The notes under the pieces were generated by a model that saw only the letters and a program-made list of their open reading frames with translations, did not search any database and was not told the DNA's origin. From assembly GCA_040401695.1 (NCBI GenBank), contig JBBANY010000007.1, forward strand, positions 1 to 52,705: a stretch of 52,705 nt of DNA, given 5' to 3'. Both the position numbers and the translations under genes were made by a program. Every line of letters begins with the position of its first letter. Within the stretch, counting starts at the first letter, position 1. Below are positions 24,401-32,582 of the stretch, in pieces. This stretch comes from F1-20-MAGs119 sp040401695. Lineage in GTDB: Bacteria; Actinomycetota; Acidimicrobiia; Acidimicrobiales; Ilumatobacteraceae.

Positions 24401-24932
24401 CTACGACCTCTATTGCCAGATGGTCACCGAGGTCGTTGCCGAAATGAAGGGGGAACCCGTCGAAGAGCCCGTCGAGTTGAAACTCGACGTCCCGGTGTCG
24501 GCGTTCCTTCCCGACTCGTACGTGCCGACCGAAGACCTGCGCCTCGAGGCGTACCGTCGCCTCGCCGAGGTGAAGACCCAGGAAGAAGTCGACGACGTGC
24601 GGAAGGAATGGTTGGACCGTTACGGGCCGATTCCGAAGGAAGCCGAGACACTTCTCGCCGTCGGCGCGTTGCGCGCGACGTGCCACGGCTTTGGCATCAC
24701 GGAATTCACCGTCGCGATGAACTCGGCGAAGGTCTCGCCCGTCGACCTGCGCACCAGCCAACAGTTGCGGCTCACGCGACTTGCCCGCGGCACGTTCACC
24801 GGTCTGACGTGGCGCGAAAAAGAAAGGCAGCTGGTCATTCCGCTGCCCTCGGGCCAGCGGGGAAAGTCACCCGATGGCACGCAACTCGTCACACAAATGC
24901 GCGACCTGCTCACCGAAATGCTGGGCGAGTAA
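21453..24932 (+). CDS. mfd: Transcription-repair coupling factor Mfd
   Basis: Mfd removes stalled RNA polymerase at DNA lesions and recruits UvrA. The 1159-residue length is typical. The N-terminal UvrB-like region spans roughly residues 1-470. The RNA-polymerase interaction domain begins near 485 (LKPGDYVVHYHHGVGKFEGL). The translocase has Walker A GDVGFGKTE near 639, the box DEEQRFG near 740 and motif LSATPIPRTLEMS. The helicase C lobe ends with QLRGRVGRSGQRAYAY. A TRCF C-terminal domain follows (VPTEDLRLEAYRRLAEV). The ATG overlaps the pth stop. Confidence 0.96.
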   Translation: MSITAVAHLVANDTVVAGTMSGLDGSLACPDAARPAVIAALTALHPEAVFVVATATGQSAGQIADDLQALIGDDAVALFPAWETLPFERISPSVETMGRRLEILWRLRTPGRRPRVVVAGARALLQKTAPPADVATSQPWPLHLKVGMQVDPAQLVRDLVMLGYRREDLVELRGHVAQRGAIVDVFASTHDEPLRVEFWGDEIERLQTFNVNDQRSTSTIDEAWVQPAREFLVDDAMREHAAGLVAKEPWGREHWDRIAEGLVFDGMESWLPWFSDGSTLASAATALSNDKKASVDVRFVFVEPRRIRDRGLDILAEEADIAKALATTWGRDPAADDFPRLHADPDGVLGDSAKVPTYHLLAAADTGSGKSVNATAWGPITNDPSGAVRRFAELVREGTRVIIAADTPNSAERIADSLRGEGADVIDLDAVPDARRDAIGPGMFVTVQRLHHGAFMPGAKLALIAESDLTGRRPGPRRQKPRTSGTAFQDLKPGDYVVHYHHGVGKFEGLVSRAIGGTQRDYLLLAYKGGDKLYVPTDQIDTIRQYVGGETPTMHRLGGSDFARAKSKVRSAVQEIAQELVVLYQRRVTAEGHAFAIDTPWQHDMEAAFPYVETLDQRRAITEVKGDMERAVPMDRLICGDVGFGKTEVAIRAAFKAVQDGKQVAVLCPTTLLASQHGTTFRDRFAGFPVRVEVLSRFQTAAEAKKILAGLASGEVDCVIGTHRLLQEGIKFKDLGLLVVDEEQRFGVQHKEAMKKLRTNVDVLTLSATPIPRTLEMSLVGIRDLSLLQTPPADRQPILTYVGELDKRLAVEAIRRELLREGQVFWVHNRVQSIEERAAELRELVPEARVAVAHGQMDEATLERVVFDFWQGNFDVLVCTTIIESGIDMPTVNTLVVERADLLGLGQLHQLRGRVGRSGQRAYAYLFHPRDRVLTEEAYERLRAIGEATELGSGFKIAMRDLEIRGAGNILGEAQSGHIAAVGYDLYCQMVTEVVAEMKGEPVEEPVELKLDVPVSAFLPDSYVPTEDLRLEAYRRLAEVKTQEEVDDVRKEWLDRYGPIPKEAETLLAVGALRATCHGFGITEFTVAMNSAKVSPVDLRTSQQLRLTRLARGTFTGLTWREKERQLVIPLPSGQRGKSPDGTQLVTQMRDLLTEMLGE

Positions 24933-24941
24933 GGTTCCGAC

Positions 24942-25883
24942 GTGCGCACAACCGCCCCCTTCCTCGTCCGGCGTCGCGTCGTGACGACCGCATTCGCCCT
25001 TGCCGGAGTTCTCGCCCTGTCGTCGTGTGCGACCTTCACCCGAAACTCCGACGCCGCCGTCGTCAACGGAAACGAGATTCCACGCGACCGCCTCGAATCT
25101 TTCATCGACGAATTTGCCGCCAATCAACAGCTTCCGCTGGCCGACGGCATCGTGCAACTCGACGATGCGCGCAATCTGCTCGCCGGAATGATCAAGGCCG
25201 ATGCCTACACCTCGTTCCTGAAAGAACAGGGCAAACCGCTCACCGATGCCCAGCGTGACGCCGTTCGCGAGAGGCTGGCAGCCCAGAATGCGGGTGACCT
25301 CTCCAAGGAACTCGAAGCAGTGATCGTCGATGTCAACGCCGCGACCGACGCAATCAACGACCTCGAGGCTCCTGCCGACGGAAAGATCGAAAAGCTCTAC
25401 GCACAGCGGCCGTCGCTGACCGGCGCGATGTGCGCGAGCCACATTGTCGTGAAGAAGAAGGAAACCGCGGAGAAAGTGCTGTCCCTTCTCGCAAAGGGTG
25501 CGAAGTTCGCCGACCTGGCCAAGAAGTACTCGACCGAACCCGCGGCAAAAACCTCGGGCGGCGCACTGCAGGGACAGTCGGAAGACGGCAAGACGAGTCC
25601 GTGCATGTCGATCCTCGAGTACCAACAGAACTTCGACCCGGCGTTCACGCGCGGGGCCATTGCCGCACGTGCCGGCGTTCCCTACGGACCCGTGCAGTCG
25701 TCGTTCGGGTGGCACGTCATTCTCCTCGCGCCGTGGGGTGACGTGAAAGACGACGTGCTGTCGCTCGTGAAGGCCGAGCCCGGACCGAACCTTGCGACGG
25801 GTTGGTTGGCCAACGCCGCCATCACCGTCGACCCCGCGTACGGCCGCTGGGATGCGGCGACCGGCACCATCGCGGCGAGCTGA
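24942..25883 (+). CDS. Parvulin-type peptidyl-prolyl isomerase lipoprotein (SurA/PrsA-like)
   Basis: A 313-residue exported chaperone. The N-terminus has a signal peptide with a lipobox (VLALSSC, Cys near residue 29), so it is probably lipid-anchored on the outer face of the membrane. Residues 35-150 resemble a SurA N-terminal helical domain (VVNGNEIPRDRLESFIDEF). Residues 160-265 form a PpiC/parvulin domain: ASHIVVKKKETAEKVL, AKFADLAKKYSTEP, then a late FGWHVILL. The GTG start lies 6 bases after TAAGGT, a leaderless-type -10 that contains the mfd stop. Clients are unknown. The slot after mfd fits other actinobacterial genomes. Confidence 0.85.
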   Translation: MRTTAPFLVRRRVVTTAFALAGVLALSSCATFTRNSDAAVVNGNEIPRDRLESFIDEFAANQQLPLADGIVQLDDARNLLAGMIKADAYTSFLKEQGKPLTDAQRDAVRERLAAQNAGDLSKELEAVIVDVNAATDAINDLEAPADGKIEKLYAQRPSLTGAMCASHIVVKKKETAEKVLSLLAKGAKFADLAKKYSTEPAAKTSGGALQGQSEDGKTSPCMSILEYQQNFDPAFTRGAIAARAGVPYGPVQSSFGWHVILLAPWGDVKDDVLSLVKAEPGPNLATGWLANAAITVDPAYGRWDAATGTIAAS

Positions 25884-25896
25884 CGCCTCGGCGACC

Positions 25897-27354
25897 ATGC
25901 CACGCATCGTCGTTGTCGGCATCGGACCGGGCGACCCCGGCCTCGTCACCACGTCGACGCTTGACGAAATAGCGCGCATACCGCGTCGATACCTGCGCAC
26001 GGCGCGGCATCCATCCGCATCGCTCGTTCTCGATGCCCCGGGTAGCGCCGTCACCTTCGACGCCCGATACGAATCGGCATCGACCTTCGACGAGGTCTAC
26101 GACGCGATCGCCGACGAACTGATCCGCGCGGCAACCAAACACGACGAGGTGCTCTACGCGGTGCCGGGCTCGCCTCTCGTGTTGGAACGCAGCGTCCACA
26201 TCCTGCGCGAACGCGCTGTCGATTCCGGTGTCGACATCCGAACACTGCCTGCGGTTTCTTTCCTCGACGCAACATGGACGGCGTTGGCCATCGATCCGGT
26301 CGAGGCCGGCGTGCGTCTCGTCGATGGTCACCGGTTCGCGACCGAGGCGGCGGGCGAGCGCGGACCTCTCCTCGTTGCGCACACCCACGCCAACTGGGTT
26401 CTCTCCGACGTGAAGCTCGCAGCGGAATCCGAACCCGCCGACACGCCCGTCGTGTTGCTGCACCACCTCGGCCTCGCCGACGAACGCATCGCACACACGA
26501 CGTGGGCCGAGATCGACCGCACACTCGAAGCCGACCACCTCACTTCTCTCTACATCCCGCAGCTCGCCGCACCCGTTGCGGGCGAATTGGTGCGTTGCCA
26601 TCAACTGGCCCGCACGCTGCGCGAACAGTGTCCGTGGGACCGCGAGCAGACACATCAGTCGCTCGTGCGTTACCTCATCGAGGAAACCTACGAAGTCGTC
26701 GATGCCCTCGAGGCGCTCGACCCCGACGACCCGTCGACCGATGACGCGCTGATCGAGGAACTCGGTGACCTGCTCTACCAGGTCGAGTTTCACTCGACCA
26801 TCGCCGAGCAAGAGGGACGCTTCACCATCGCCGACGTCGCCCGCACGGTTCACGACAAGTTGGTGTCACGCCATCCACACGTGTTCGGCGACGTGCGTGC
26901 AGACACCGCCGAAGCGGTCACCAACAACTGGGAAGCGATCAAGCGAGCCGAGAAGCCAGAGCGCGTGCGCGTCTTCGATGGTGTCGTACGTTCGGGACCG
27001 TCGCTTCTCTACGCGCAGCAACTGCAGAAGAAGGCTGCGAAGTTGGGCTTCGACTGGCCCGATGTCGCGGGCCCGCTCGACAAGATCGACGAAGAGACCG
27101 CCGAACTGCGCGACGCGATGAAATCGGGCGACCCCGACACCATCGCCCTCGAACTCGGCGACCTGTTGTTTTCGGTCGTCAACGTGGCGCGTCATTTGTC
27201 ACTCGACGCCGAGTCAGCGCTGCGCGCGGCCGCCGGCAAGTTCCGAAACCGCTTCGAACAAGTGGAACTGCTCGCCGCCGAACGCGGAATCGACATGGAG
27301 AAGGCCGGCCTCGAACAGCTCGACGCTCTCTGGAACGAAGTGAAACGCGACTAG
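25897..27354 (+). CDS. mazG: Tetrapyrrole-methylase-like/MazG fusion (YabN-type nucleotide pyrophosphohydrolase)
   Basis: A 485-residue fusion. Residues 1-215 match the SAM-dependent tetrapyrrole-methylase fold (IVVVGIGPGDPGLVTTSTL, VLYAVPGSPLVLERSV). The rest contains two MazG modules. The first has LREQCPWDREQTHQSL, EETYEVVDALE and EELGDLLYQVEFHS; the second has KIDEETAELRDAM and LELGDLLFSVVNVARHL. These acidic helices bind Mg2+ in all-alpha NTP pyrophosphohydrolases that remove aberrant nucleotides or (p)ppGpp-related species. The architecture equals Bacillus YabN and resembles M. tuberculosis MazG (Rv1021), which also lies after mfd and before eno. The ATG at 25897 follows the previous stop by 13 bases; the longer frame overlaps it. 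Confidence 0.9.
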   Translation: MPRIVVVGIGPGDPGLVTTSTLDEIARIPRRYLRTARHPSASLVLDAPGSAVTFDARYESASTFDEVYDAIADELIRAATKHDEVLYAVPGSPLVLERSVHILRERAVDSGVDIRTLPAVSFLDATWTALAIDPVEAGVRLVDGHRFATEAAGERGPLLVAHTHANWVLSDVKLAAESEPADTPVVLLHHLGLADERIAHTTWAEIDRTLEADHLTSLYIPQLAAPVAGELVRCHQLARTLREQCPWDREQTHQSLVRYLIEETYEVVDALEALDPDDPSTDDALIEELGDLLYQVEFHSTIAEQEGRFTIADVARTVHDKLVSRHPHVFGDVRADTAEAVTNNWEAIKRAEKPERVRVFDGVVRSGPSLLYAQQLQKKAAKLGFDWPDVAGPLDKIDEETAELRDAMKSGDPDTIALELGDLLFSVVNVARHLSLDAESALRAAAGKFRNRFEQVELLAAERGIDMEKAGLEQLDALWNEVKRD

Positions 27355-27357
27355 CGT
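27352..27357 (+). promoter_or_regulatory. Leaderless-type -10 element of eno
   Basis: TAGCGT, which includes the mazG stop TAG, lies exactly 7 bases before the eno ATG. The same hexamer at the same spacing precedes the DUF192 gene at 11504. This suggests eno can be transcribed from its own start codon. Confidence 0.45.
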
Positions 27358-27364
27358 TTCGTCC

Positions 27365-28648
27365 ATGAGCACGATCGTCAGCGTCACCGGCCGCGAGGTT
27401 CTCGACTCGCGCGGCAACCCCACCGTCGAGGTCGAGGTACATCTCTCTTCAGGTGCAAGCGGACGTGCAATGGTGCCGAGCGGCGCTTCGACGGGCGAAC
27501 ACGAGGCAGTCGAACTGCGCGACGGCGACAAGGCGCGCTACGCGGGCAAAGGTGTTCTCACCGCGGTGAAGAACGTCAACGACGAAATCCAGCAGGCACT
27601 TCTCGGCCTCGATGCCGTCGATCAACGCGGCATCGACCACCTGCTCATCGACCTCGACGGCACCGAGAACAAGGGGCGCCTCGGCGCGAATGCGATCCTC
27701 GGCACGTCGCTCGCCGTCGCACGGGCGGCCGCCGATGAACTCGACCTGCCGCTTTTCCGGTCGGTCGGTGGCCCGAATGCCCACGTTCTGCCCGTGCCGA
27801 TGATGAATGTCATCAACGGTGGCGCCCACGCCGACAACAACATCGACCTGCAAGAGTTCATGATCATGCCCGTCGGTGCGGCCAGCTTCTCCGAAGCGCT
27901 GCGCTGGGGTACCGAGACCTACCACGTTCTGAAGAAGGTGCTTGCGGATCGCGGTCTCGCCACTGCCGTCGGCGACGAGGGCGGTTTTGCACCGAACCTG
28001 GCCTCGAACGAGGAAGCAATCAAGGTTCTCATCGAGGCGATCGAGCGCGCGGGCCGCACGCCGGGCGAGGACATCGCGATTGCGCTCGACCCAGCGATGA
28101 GCGAACTCTTCCGTGATGGCAAGTACCACCTCGCCGGCGAGGGCAAGGTCATGTCATCGGCCGAACTCGCCGATTGGTGGACGGGCCTCGTCGGCAAGTA
28201 CCCCATCGTCTCGATCGAAGACGGCATGGCCGAAGACGACTGGGACGGCTGGTCGGCGCTTTCTGCGCAAGTCGGTTCGAAGGTGCAACTCGTCGGCGAT
28301 GACCTGTTCGTCACGAACGCGCGGCGTCTGCGCATGGGAATCGATCGCGGCGTTGCGAACAGCGTTCTCGTGAAGGTGAACCAGATCGGTTCCCTCACCG
28401 AAACGCTCGACACGGTCGAGCTCGCCACTCGCCATTCGTACACGAGTGTGATGAGCCACCGCAGCGGCGAAACCGAGGACTCGACCATCGCCGATCTCGC
28501 CGTCGCAACGAACTGCGGACAGATCAAGACCGGTGCCCCCGCACGCAGCGACCGCGTCGCGAAGTACAACCAGTTGTTGCGCATCGAGGAAATGCTCGGT
28601 GACACCGCGGCGTACATGGGCAAGTCGGCCCTCGCACCGCGCAAATAA
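27365..28648 (+). CDS. eno: Enolase
   Basis: Enolase converts 2-phosphoglycerate to phosphoenolpyruvate in glycolysis. The 427-residue protein is full length. Landmarks are REVLDSRGNPTVEVEV at the start, SGASTGEHEAVELRD (mobile loop), GGAHADNNIDLQEFMI, GDEGGFAPN, the metal ligands in SIEDGMAEDDW, LVGDDLFVTN, the catalytic Lys in VLVKVNQIGSLTE, and SHRSGETEDSTIADLAV. It follows mazG and precedes the divIC/ftsB-like gene as in mycobacteria (Rv1021, Rv1023, Rv1024). Confidence 0.97.
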   Translation: MSTIVSVTGREVLDSRGNPTVEVEVHLSSGASGRAMVPSGASTGEHEAVELRDGDKARYAGKGVLTAVKNVNDEIQQALLGLDAVDQRGIDHLLIDLDGTENKGRLGANAILGTSLAVARAAADELDLPLFRSVGGPNAHVLPVPMMNVINGGAHADNNIDLQEFMIMPVGAASFSEALRWGTETYHVLKKVLADRGLATAVGDEGGFAPNLASNEEAIKVLIEAIERAGRTPGEDIAIALDPAMSELFRDGKYHLAGEGKVMSSAELADWWTGLVGKYPIVSIEDGMAEDDWDGWSALSAQVGSKVQLVGDDLFVTNARRLRMGIDRGVANSVLVKVNQIGSLTETLDTVELATRHSYTSVMSHRSGETEDSTIADLAVATNCGQIKTGAPARSDRVAKYNQLLRIEEMLGDTAAYMGKSALAPRK

Positions 28649-28675
28649 CCGGGTCCGCGACGGGCTTGCCACCCC

Positions 28676-29173
28676 ATGGGGGTGACGAGCCGCCAGAATG
28701 GTGACGTGAACTCCCGCCCGCTCACCCGCGACCTCACGCGCCCCGTGCCGCGTGACTCGCGGTTGATTCCGAACCGTGGCATGCGCCGCGTGGTTCTGGG
28801 TCTCGGTGTCGTGCTCGCGATACTCGTCGCGGTCGTTTTGTTCATCTATCCGATCCGCGACTACATCGCCCAGCGTCAGGCGATCGGCCGCAGCGAGGCC
28901 GAGTTCTTCGCCCTCGAAGACGCGAACGAGCAGATTCAAAAGGACATCCAGCGACTCGAGACCCCCGCCGGCGTGAAGGAAGCCGCGCGCCGCGAACTCG
29001 GGTACCTGCTTCCCGGCGAACGCCGCCTTGCCCTCCTCGACCTGCCCGCAGTGACGGGCAACCTGCCCGCAACCTGGCCCTACAACGTGGTCGGTGCGAT
29101 TCTCACCGTGCGCGCCTCGGCCGTCGCCTCCAACCGCCCGGGAATGCTCGGGCCCCTCGGCGCCAATCCGTAA
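28676..29173 (+). CDS. Septum formation initiator (DivIC/FtsB family)
   Basis: A single-pass membrane cell-division protein that by family links the FtsQ and FtsL proteins at the septum. A hydrophobic helix (VVLGLGVVLAILVAVVLFIY) follows a basic cytoplasmic tail. A coiled-coil segment comes next (RQAIGRSEAEFFALEDANEQ and on). The signature PAGVKEAARRELGYLLPGE is the Arg-Glu-Leu-Gly-Y/M motif of the family. The start is uncertain: ATG 28676, GTG 28682 or GTG 28706 are all in frame and none has a clear ribosome-binding site. It is downstream of eno, as in Rv1024. The genes that normally follow (DUF501, ppx) are 15 kb away here. Confidence 0.85.
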   Translation: MGVTSRQNGDVNSRPLTRDLTRPVPRDSRLIPNRGMRRVVLGLGVVLAILVAVVLFIYPIRDYIAQRQAIGRSEAEFFALEDANEQIQKDIQRLETPAGVKEAARRELGYLLPGERRLALLDLPAVTGNLPATWPYNVVGAILTVRASAVASNRPGMLGPLGANP

Positions 29174-29185
29174 CCCCCGTTGCAG

Positions 29186-29199
29186 GGGCCCGTGGGCCC
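29186..29199 (+). terminator. GC-rich hairpin after the divIC-like gene
   Basis: GGGCCC-GT-GGGCCC (29186-29199) forms a six-pair stem with a very short loop and is followed by TT only. It sits 12 bases after the stop and 50 bases before coxL. It may end the housekeeping transcript or act in Rho-dependent or weak termination. Confidence 0.35.
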
Positions 29200-29248
29200 T
29201 TGGGTAGTGTCGGGTCGTCATTCGACACCTGTCTCGAAGGGGAATCAC

Positions 29249-31537
29249 ATGGGTGGAAGCATTCTCGGCAACCGCGTCATCCGCAAGGAAGACCCGAAGT
29301 TCCTGACAACCGGCGGCGAGTACGTCGACGACCTTCTCGACGAGCCGTTGCTGAAGGGCGCCGCGCACGTCACGTACGTTCGCAGCACCGTCGCCCACGG
29401 TCGCATCACCGGCATCGATGTGTCCGATGCATTGTCGGCACCCGGCGTCGTCGCGGTCTACACCGCCGCCGATCTCGAACTACAGGCGATGCCCGCCACC
29501 TTCAACCCCGGCGCCAAGCGCACGCTCCTCGCCAGCGACAAGGTGCGTTTCGTCGGTGAACCCGTCGCCGCCGTCATCACCGAAACGCGCGAGCAGGGCG
29601 AAGACGCGGCCGAGATGGTCATTGTCGACTACGACGTCCTCCCGGCGCTCGTCGACATGGAAGAGGCGATGGCCAGCAGCACGCTGATCTTCGAAGAGTG
29701 CGGCAGCAACGTCGTGTTCGACTCGACCGCGCTCGGAATGCCCGACAACACCGGCAATGCATTCTTCGAAGGATGCGAAGTCGTCGTGAAGGGTCGCTTC
29801 ATCAACCAGCGCGTCGCTCCGTGTCCGCTCGAAGTGCGCGGCTCGGCCGTCGCATGGGTCGACGGCCGTCTCTACCAGTGGCTGAGCACGCAGCACGCCC
29901 AGGGCGCCAAGGACGGCATCAAGGCCGCGCTCGGTCTCGACGATGCGCAACTGCGCGTCATCACCCCCGACGTCGGCGGTGGCTTCGGTGCGAAAATCGG
30001 CGTCTACCCCGAAGAGAGCCTGCTCGGCATGATGTCGAAAAAGCTCGGTCGTCCGCTGCGCTGGCGCGAGACGCGCAGCGAGTCGATGCTCGGCATGGGC
30101 CACGGTCGCGCGCAGATCCAGTACGTCACCATCGGTGGCACGCGCGAAGGCAAGGTCCTCGCCTACCAGATGCACGTCCTGCAGGACTGTGGTGCGTGGG
30201 TCGACATGGGCACGATCCTCGCCCCGTTCATGACACGTCCGATGTCGTCGGCCGTGTACGCGTTCCCCAAGGTCGAGTGCCGCACCACGTCGATCGTCAC
30301 GAACACCACACCGACGACCGCCTACCGCGGTGCCGGTCGCCCCGAGGCCACCGCGGCCGCCGAGCGCGCGATGGACATGTTCGCACTCGAGATCGGCAAG
30401 GACCCGGCCGAAGTGCGTCGCATGAACCTCATTCCGAAGTTCCTCGACAAGCACACCACCGTGATCGGCCAGACCTACGACGTCGGCGACTACGAGACCG
30501 CACTCGACAAGGTGCTCGCCGCCGCCGACTACAAGTCGCTGCGCGCAGAGCAGGCCAAGCGCCGCGCGTCGGGCGACGTCAAGCAACTCGGCATCGGCGT
30601 GTCGGTGTACGTCGAAATCACCGGAGGCGTCCCGCCGATGGGTGAGACCGCGAAGATCGAGGTGCAGGAAAACGGTCGCGCCATCGTCTACACCGGCACC
30701 AGCCCGCACGGTCAGGGCCACGCCACGTCGTGGTCGATGATCGCATCCGAGCAGACCGGTATTCCGATGGACATGATCGACCTTGTGTGGGGCGACACCG
30801 ACCTCGTTCCGGTCGGTGGCGGCACGATGGGCTCGCGCTCACTGCAGCAAGGCGGCGCAGCGGTCAACCTCGCGTCGATCGAACTCGTCGACCAGGCGAA
30901 GAAGCTCGCAGCACGTCTGCTCGAGGCCAACGAAGCCGACATCGAACTCGACCGTGACCGCGGCGTGTTCCACGTGTCGGGAACGCCGGCCATCGCCAAG
31001 TCGTGGGCCGATCTCGCAACGGCGGCAAAGGGTGACGGCGGTCTTTCGCAAGAGTCGCGCTTCAACGCCGAGGGCGCGTCGTTCCCCTTCGGTGCGCACG
31101 TTGCGGTCGTCGAAGTCGACACCGAGACGGGCAAGGTCCGCCACCTGCGTCACGTCGCACTCGACGACGCGGGCCGCGTTCTCAACCCGCTTCTCCTCGA
31201 GGGCCAGATCCACGGTGGCGTCGCGCAGGGCACCGCGCAGGCGCTGCTCGAGGAAGTGCGTTACGACTCCGACGGCAACCCGATCACGTCGAACCTCGCC
31301 GACTACGCCTTCATCTCCGCGGCTGAACTGCCGAGCTTCGAAGTCGTGCACATGGAGACACCGACGTACCTGAACCCGCTCGGCGCCAAGGGCATCGGCG
31401 AGTCGGGCACCATCGGCTCGACTCCGGCAGTGCAGTCGGCAGTGGTCGATGCGGTGTCGCACCTGGGCGTGAAGCACATCGACATGCCGACGACGTCGGA
31501 GCGTGTGTGGGCCGCCATCATGTTGGCCAAGTCCTGA
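29249..31537 (+). CDS. coxL: Form II CO-dehydrogenase-like molybdenum subunit (CoxL)
   Basis: The large molybdopterin-binding subunit of a xanthine-oxidase-family hydroxylase. The 762-residue protein starts GGSILGNRVIRKEDPKFLTT. The active-site loop near residues 358-364 reads AYRGAGR, the form II signature; true form I CO dehydrogenases have AYxCSFR with the copper-binding cysteine. GGGFGAKIGVYPEE and the late catalytic-Glu segment GAKGIGESGTIGS (Glu near 718) are present. Form II enzymes have uncertain substrates, so CO oxidation is not secured. The ATG at 29249 has GAAGGGG upstream. Unlike usual coxMSL or coxSLM operons, coxL is parted from coxS and coxM by three ABC-transporter genes. Confidence 0.9.
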   Translation: MGGSILGNRVIRKEDPKFLTTGGEYVDDLLDEPLLKGAAHVTYVRSTVAHGRITGIDVSDALSAPGVVAVYTAADLELQAMPATFNPGAKRTLLASDKVRFVGEPVAAVITETREQGEDAAEMVIVDYDVLPALVDMEEAMASSTLIFEECGSNVVFDSTALGMPDNTGNAFFEGCEVVVKGRFINQRVAPCPLEVRGSAVAWVDGRLYQWLSTQHAQGAKDGIKAALGLDDAQLRVITPDVGGGFGAKIGVYPEESLLGMMSKKLGRPLRWRETRSESMLGMGHGRAQIQYVTIGGTREGKVLAYQMHVLQDCGAWVDMGTILAPFMTRPMSSAVYAFPKVECRTTSIVTNTTPTTAYRGAGRPEATAAAERAMDMFALEIGKDPAEVRRMNLIPKFLDKHTTVIGQTYDVGDYETALDKVLAAADYKSLRAEQAKRRASGDVKQLGIGVSVYVEITGGVPPMGETAKIEVQENGRAIVYTGTSPHGQGHATSWSMIASEQTGIPMDMIDLVWGDTDLVPVGGGTMGSRSLQQGGAAVNLASIELVDQAKKLAARLLEANEADIELDRDRGVFHVSGTPAIAKSWADLATAAKGDGGLSQESRFNAEGASFPFGAHVAVVEVDTETGKVRHLRHVALDDAGRVLNPLLLEGQIHGGVAQGTAQALLEEVRYDSDGNPITSNLADYAFISAAELPSFEVVHMETPTYLNPLGAKGIGESGTIGSTPAVQSAVVDAVSHLGVKHIDMPTTSERVWAAIMLAKS

Positions 31538-31565
31538 CGCGACAGTCGTACCGAAAGTTTCCCAG

Positions 31566-31593
31566 CGGACGTAGGGTCTGACTACGCCGTCCG
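31566..31593 (+). terminator. Imperfect hairpin between coxL and the ABC transporter
   Basis: CGTAG (31570-31574) pairs with CTACG (31582-31586), and CGGA (31566-31569) with TCCG (31590-31593) across a three-base bulge. No T-tract follows. It could be a weak terminator or leader structure of the downstream ABC genes, which start at 31626. Confidence 0.25.
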
Positions 31594-31625
31594 ACGGTTG
31601 TCGGCCGGCAGATAGGAAGTCCCCC

Positions 31626-32582
31626 ATGTCATCGAACTCCCCGATCGTCGCATCTCAATTGGTGCGTCACTTCGGTTCGTCCGACAATCCGGTTCGAGCC
31701 GTCGACGGTGTCGACCTCGAGGTCCGCGAAGGTGAGATCTTCGGCTTTCTCGGGCCGAACGGTGCGGGCAAGTCGACGACGGTACGCATGCTCACCACGC
31801 TGCTGCGTCCCACGTCGGGCACCGCGCGCGTCGCGGGCTTCGACGTCGTGCGTGAAGCCGACAAGGTGCGCCGCAACATCGGCGTCGCACTGCAGGATGC
31901 CGCAATCGATCCGCTGATGACGGGAAACGAACTGCTCGAACTGCAGGCCGTGCTGTACGGCATCGCGCCCGCCAGCGTGAAGTCGCGGGCGGGCGAACTG
32001 CTCGAGCGCGTCGGTCTCACCGCTGCGGCCGATCGTCGCGTCGGCACCTACTCGGGCGGCATGCGACGTCGACTCGATCTCGCGCTGTCGCTCATTCACG
32101 AGCCCACGGTGCTCTTCCTCGACGAACCAACGACCGGCCTCGATCCGATGAGCCGCGTCACGCTGTGGGAGGAAGTGCGTCGCCTGAACAAAGAGGGCAC
32201 GACGGTTCTGCTCACCACGCAGTATCTGGAAGAAGCCGATCAGTTGGCCGACCGCATCGCCATCATCGACGGCGGCAAGATCGTGCGGGAAGGTGTCCCC
32301 CGCGACCTGAAGGCCCAGGTCGGAGCACCGACGCTGCTGATCACCGTCGATGCGGCCCACAACGACGCCGCTTTGCGCGTTCTCGGCGAGTTCGGCGACA
32401 TGCGCCCAACCGCCGAGGGCACCCTCGGCGTCGGCCTCGCCGCGGGTGCGCGTGCGGTCACCGACGTCGTTCGCAGGCTCGACGAACAGGGCATCGTCGT
32501 GCACCACCTCGAATTGAACGAGCCCAGTCTCGACGACGTGTTCGCCGAGGCGACGGGCCACCGCCTCGAGGGCGAGAAGTGA
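31626..32582 (+). CDS. ABC transporter ATP-binding protein (DrrA-like)
   Basis: A 318-residue ATPase of the daunorubicin-resistance (DrrA) type, powering export through two ABC-2 permeases encoded directly downstream. Visible are Walker A GPNGAGKSTT, Q-loop region NIGVALQDAAIDP, signature YSGGMRRRLDLA, Walker B VLFLDEPTTGLDP and the switch LLTTQYLEEADQLADR. The C-terminal extension of about 90 residues is the DrrA regulatory domain. The ATG has AGGAAG upstream. The stop overlaps the first permease start (GTGA). The cargo cannot be inferred; its position inside the cox locus is notable. Confidence 0.92.
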   Translation: MSSNSPIVASQLVRHFGSSDNPVRAVDGVDLEVREGEIFGFLGPNGAGKSTTVRMLTTLLRPTSGTARVAGFDVVREADKVRRNIGVALQDAAIDPLMTGNELLELQAVLYGIAPASVKSRAGELLERVGLTAAADRRVGTYSGGMRRRLDLALSLIHEPTVLFLDEPTTGLDPMSRVTLWEEVRRLNKEGTTVLLTTQYLEEADQLADRIAIIDGGKIVREGVPRDLKAQVGAPTLLITVDAAHNDAALRVLGEFGDMRPTAEGTLGVGLAAGARAVTDVVRRLDEQGIVVHHLELNEPSLDDVFAEATGHRLEGEK

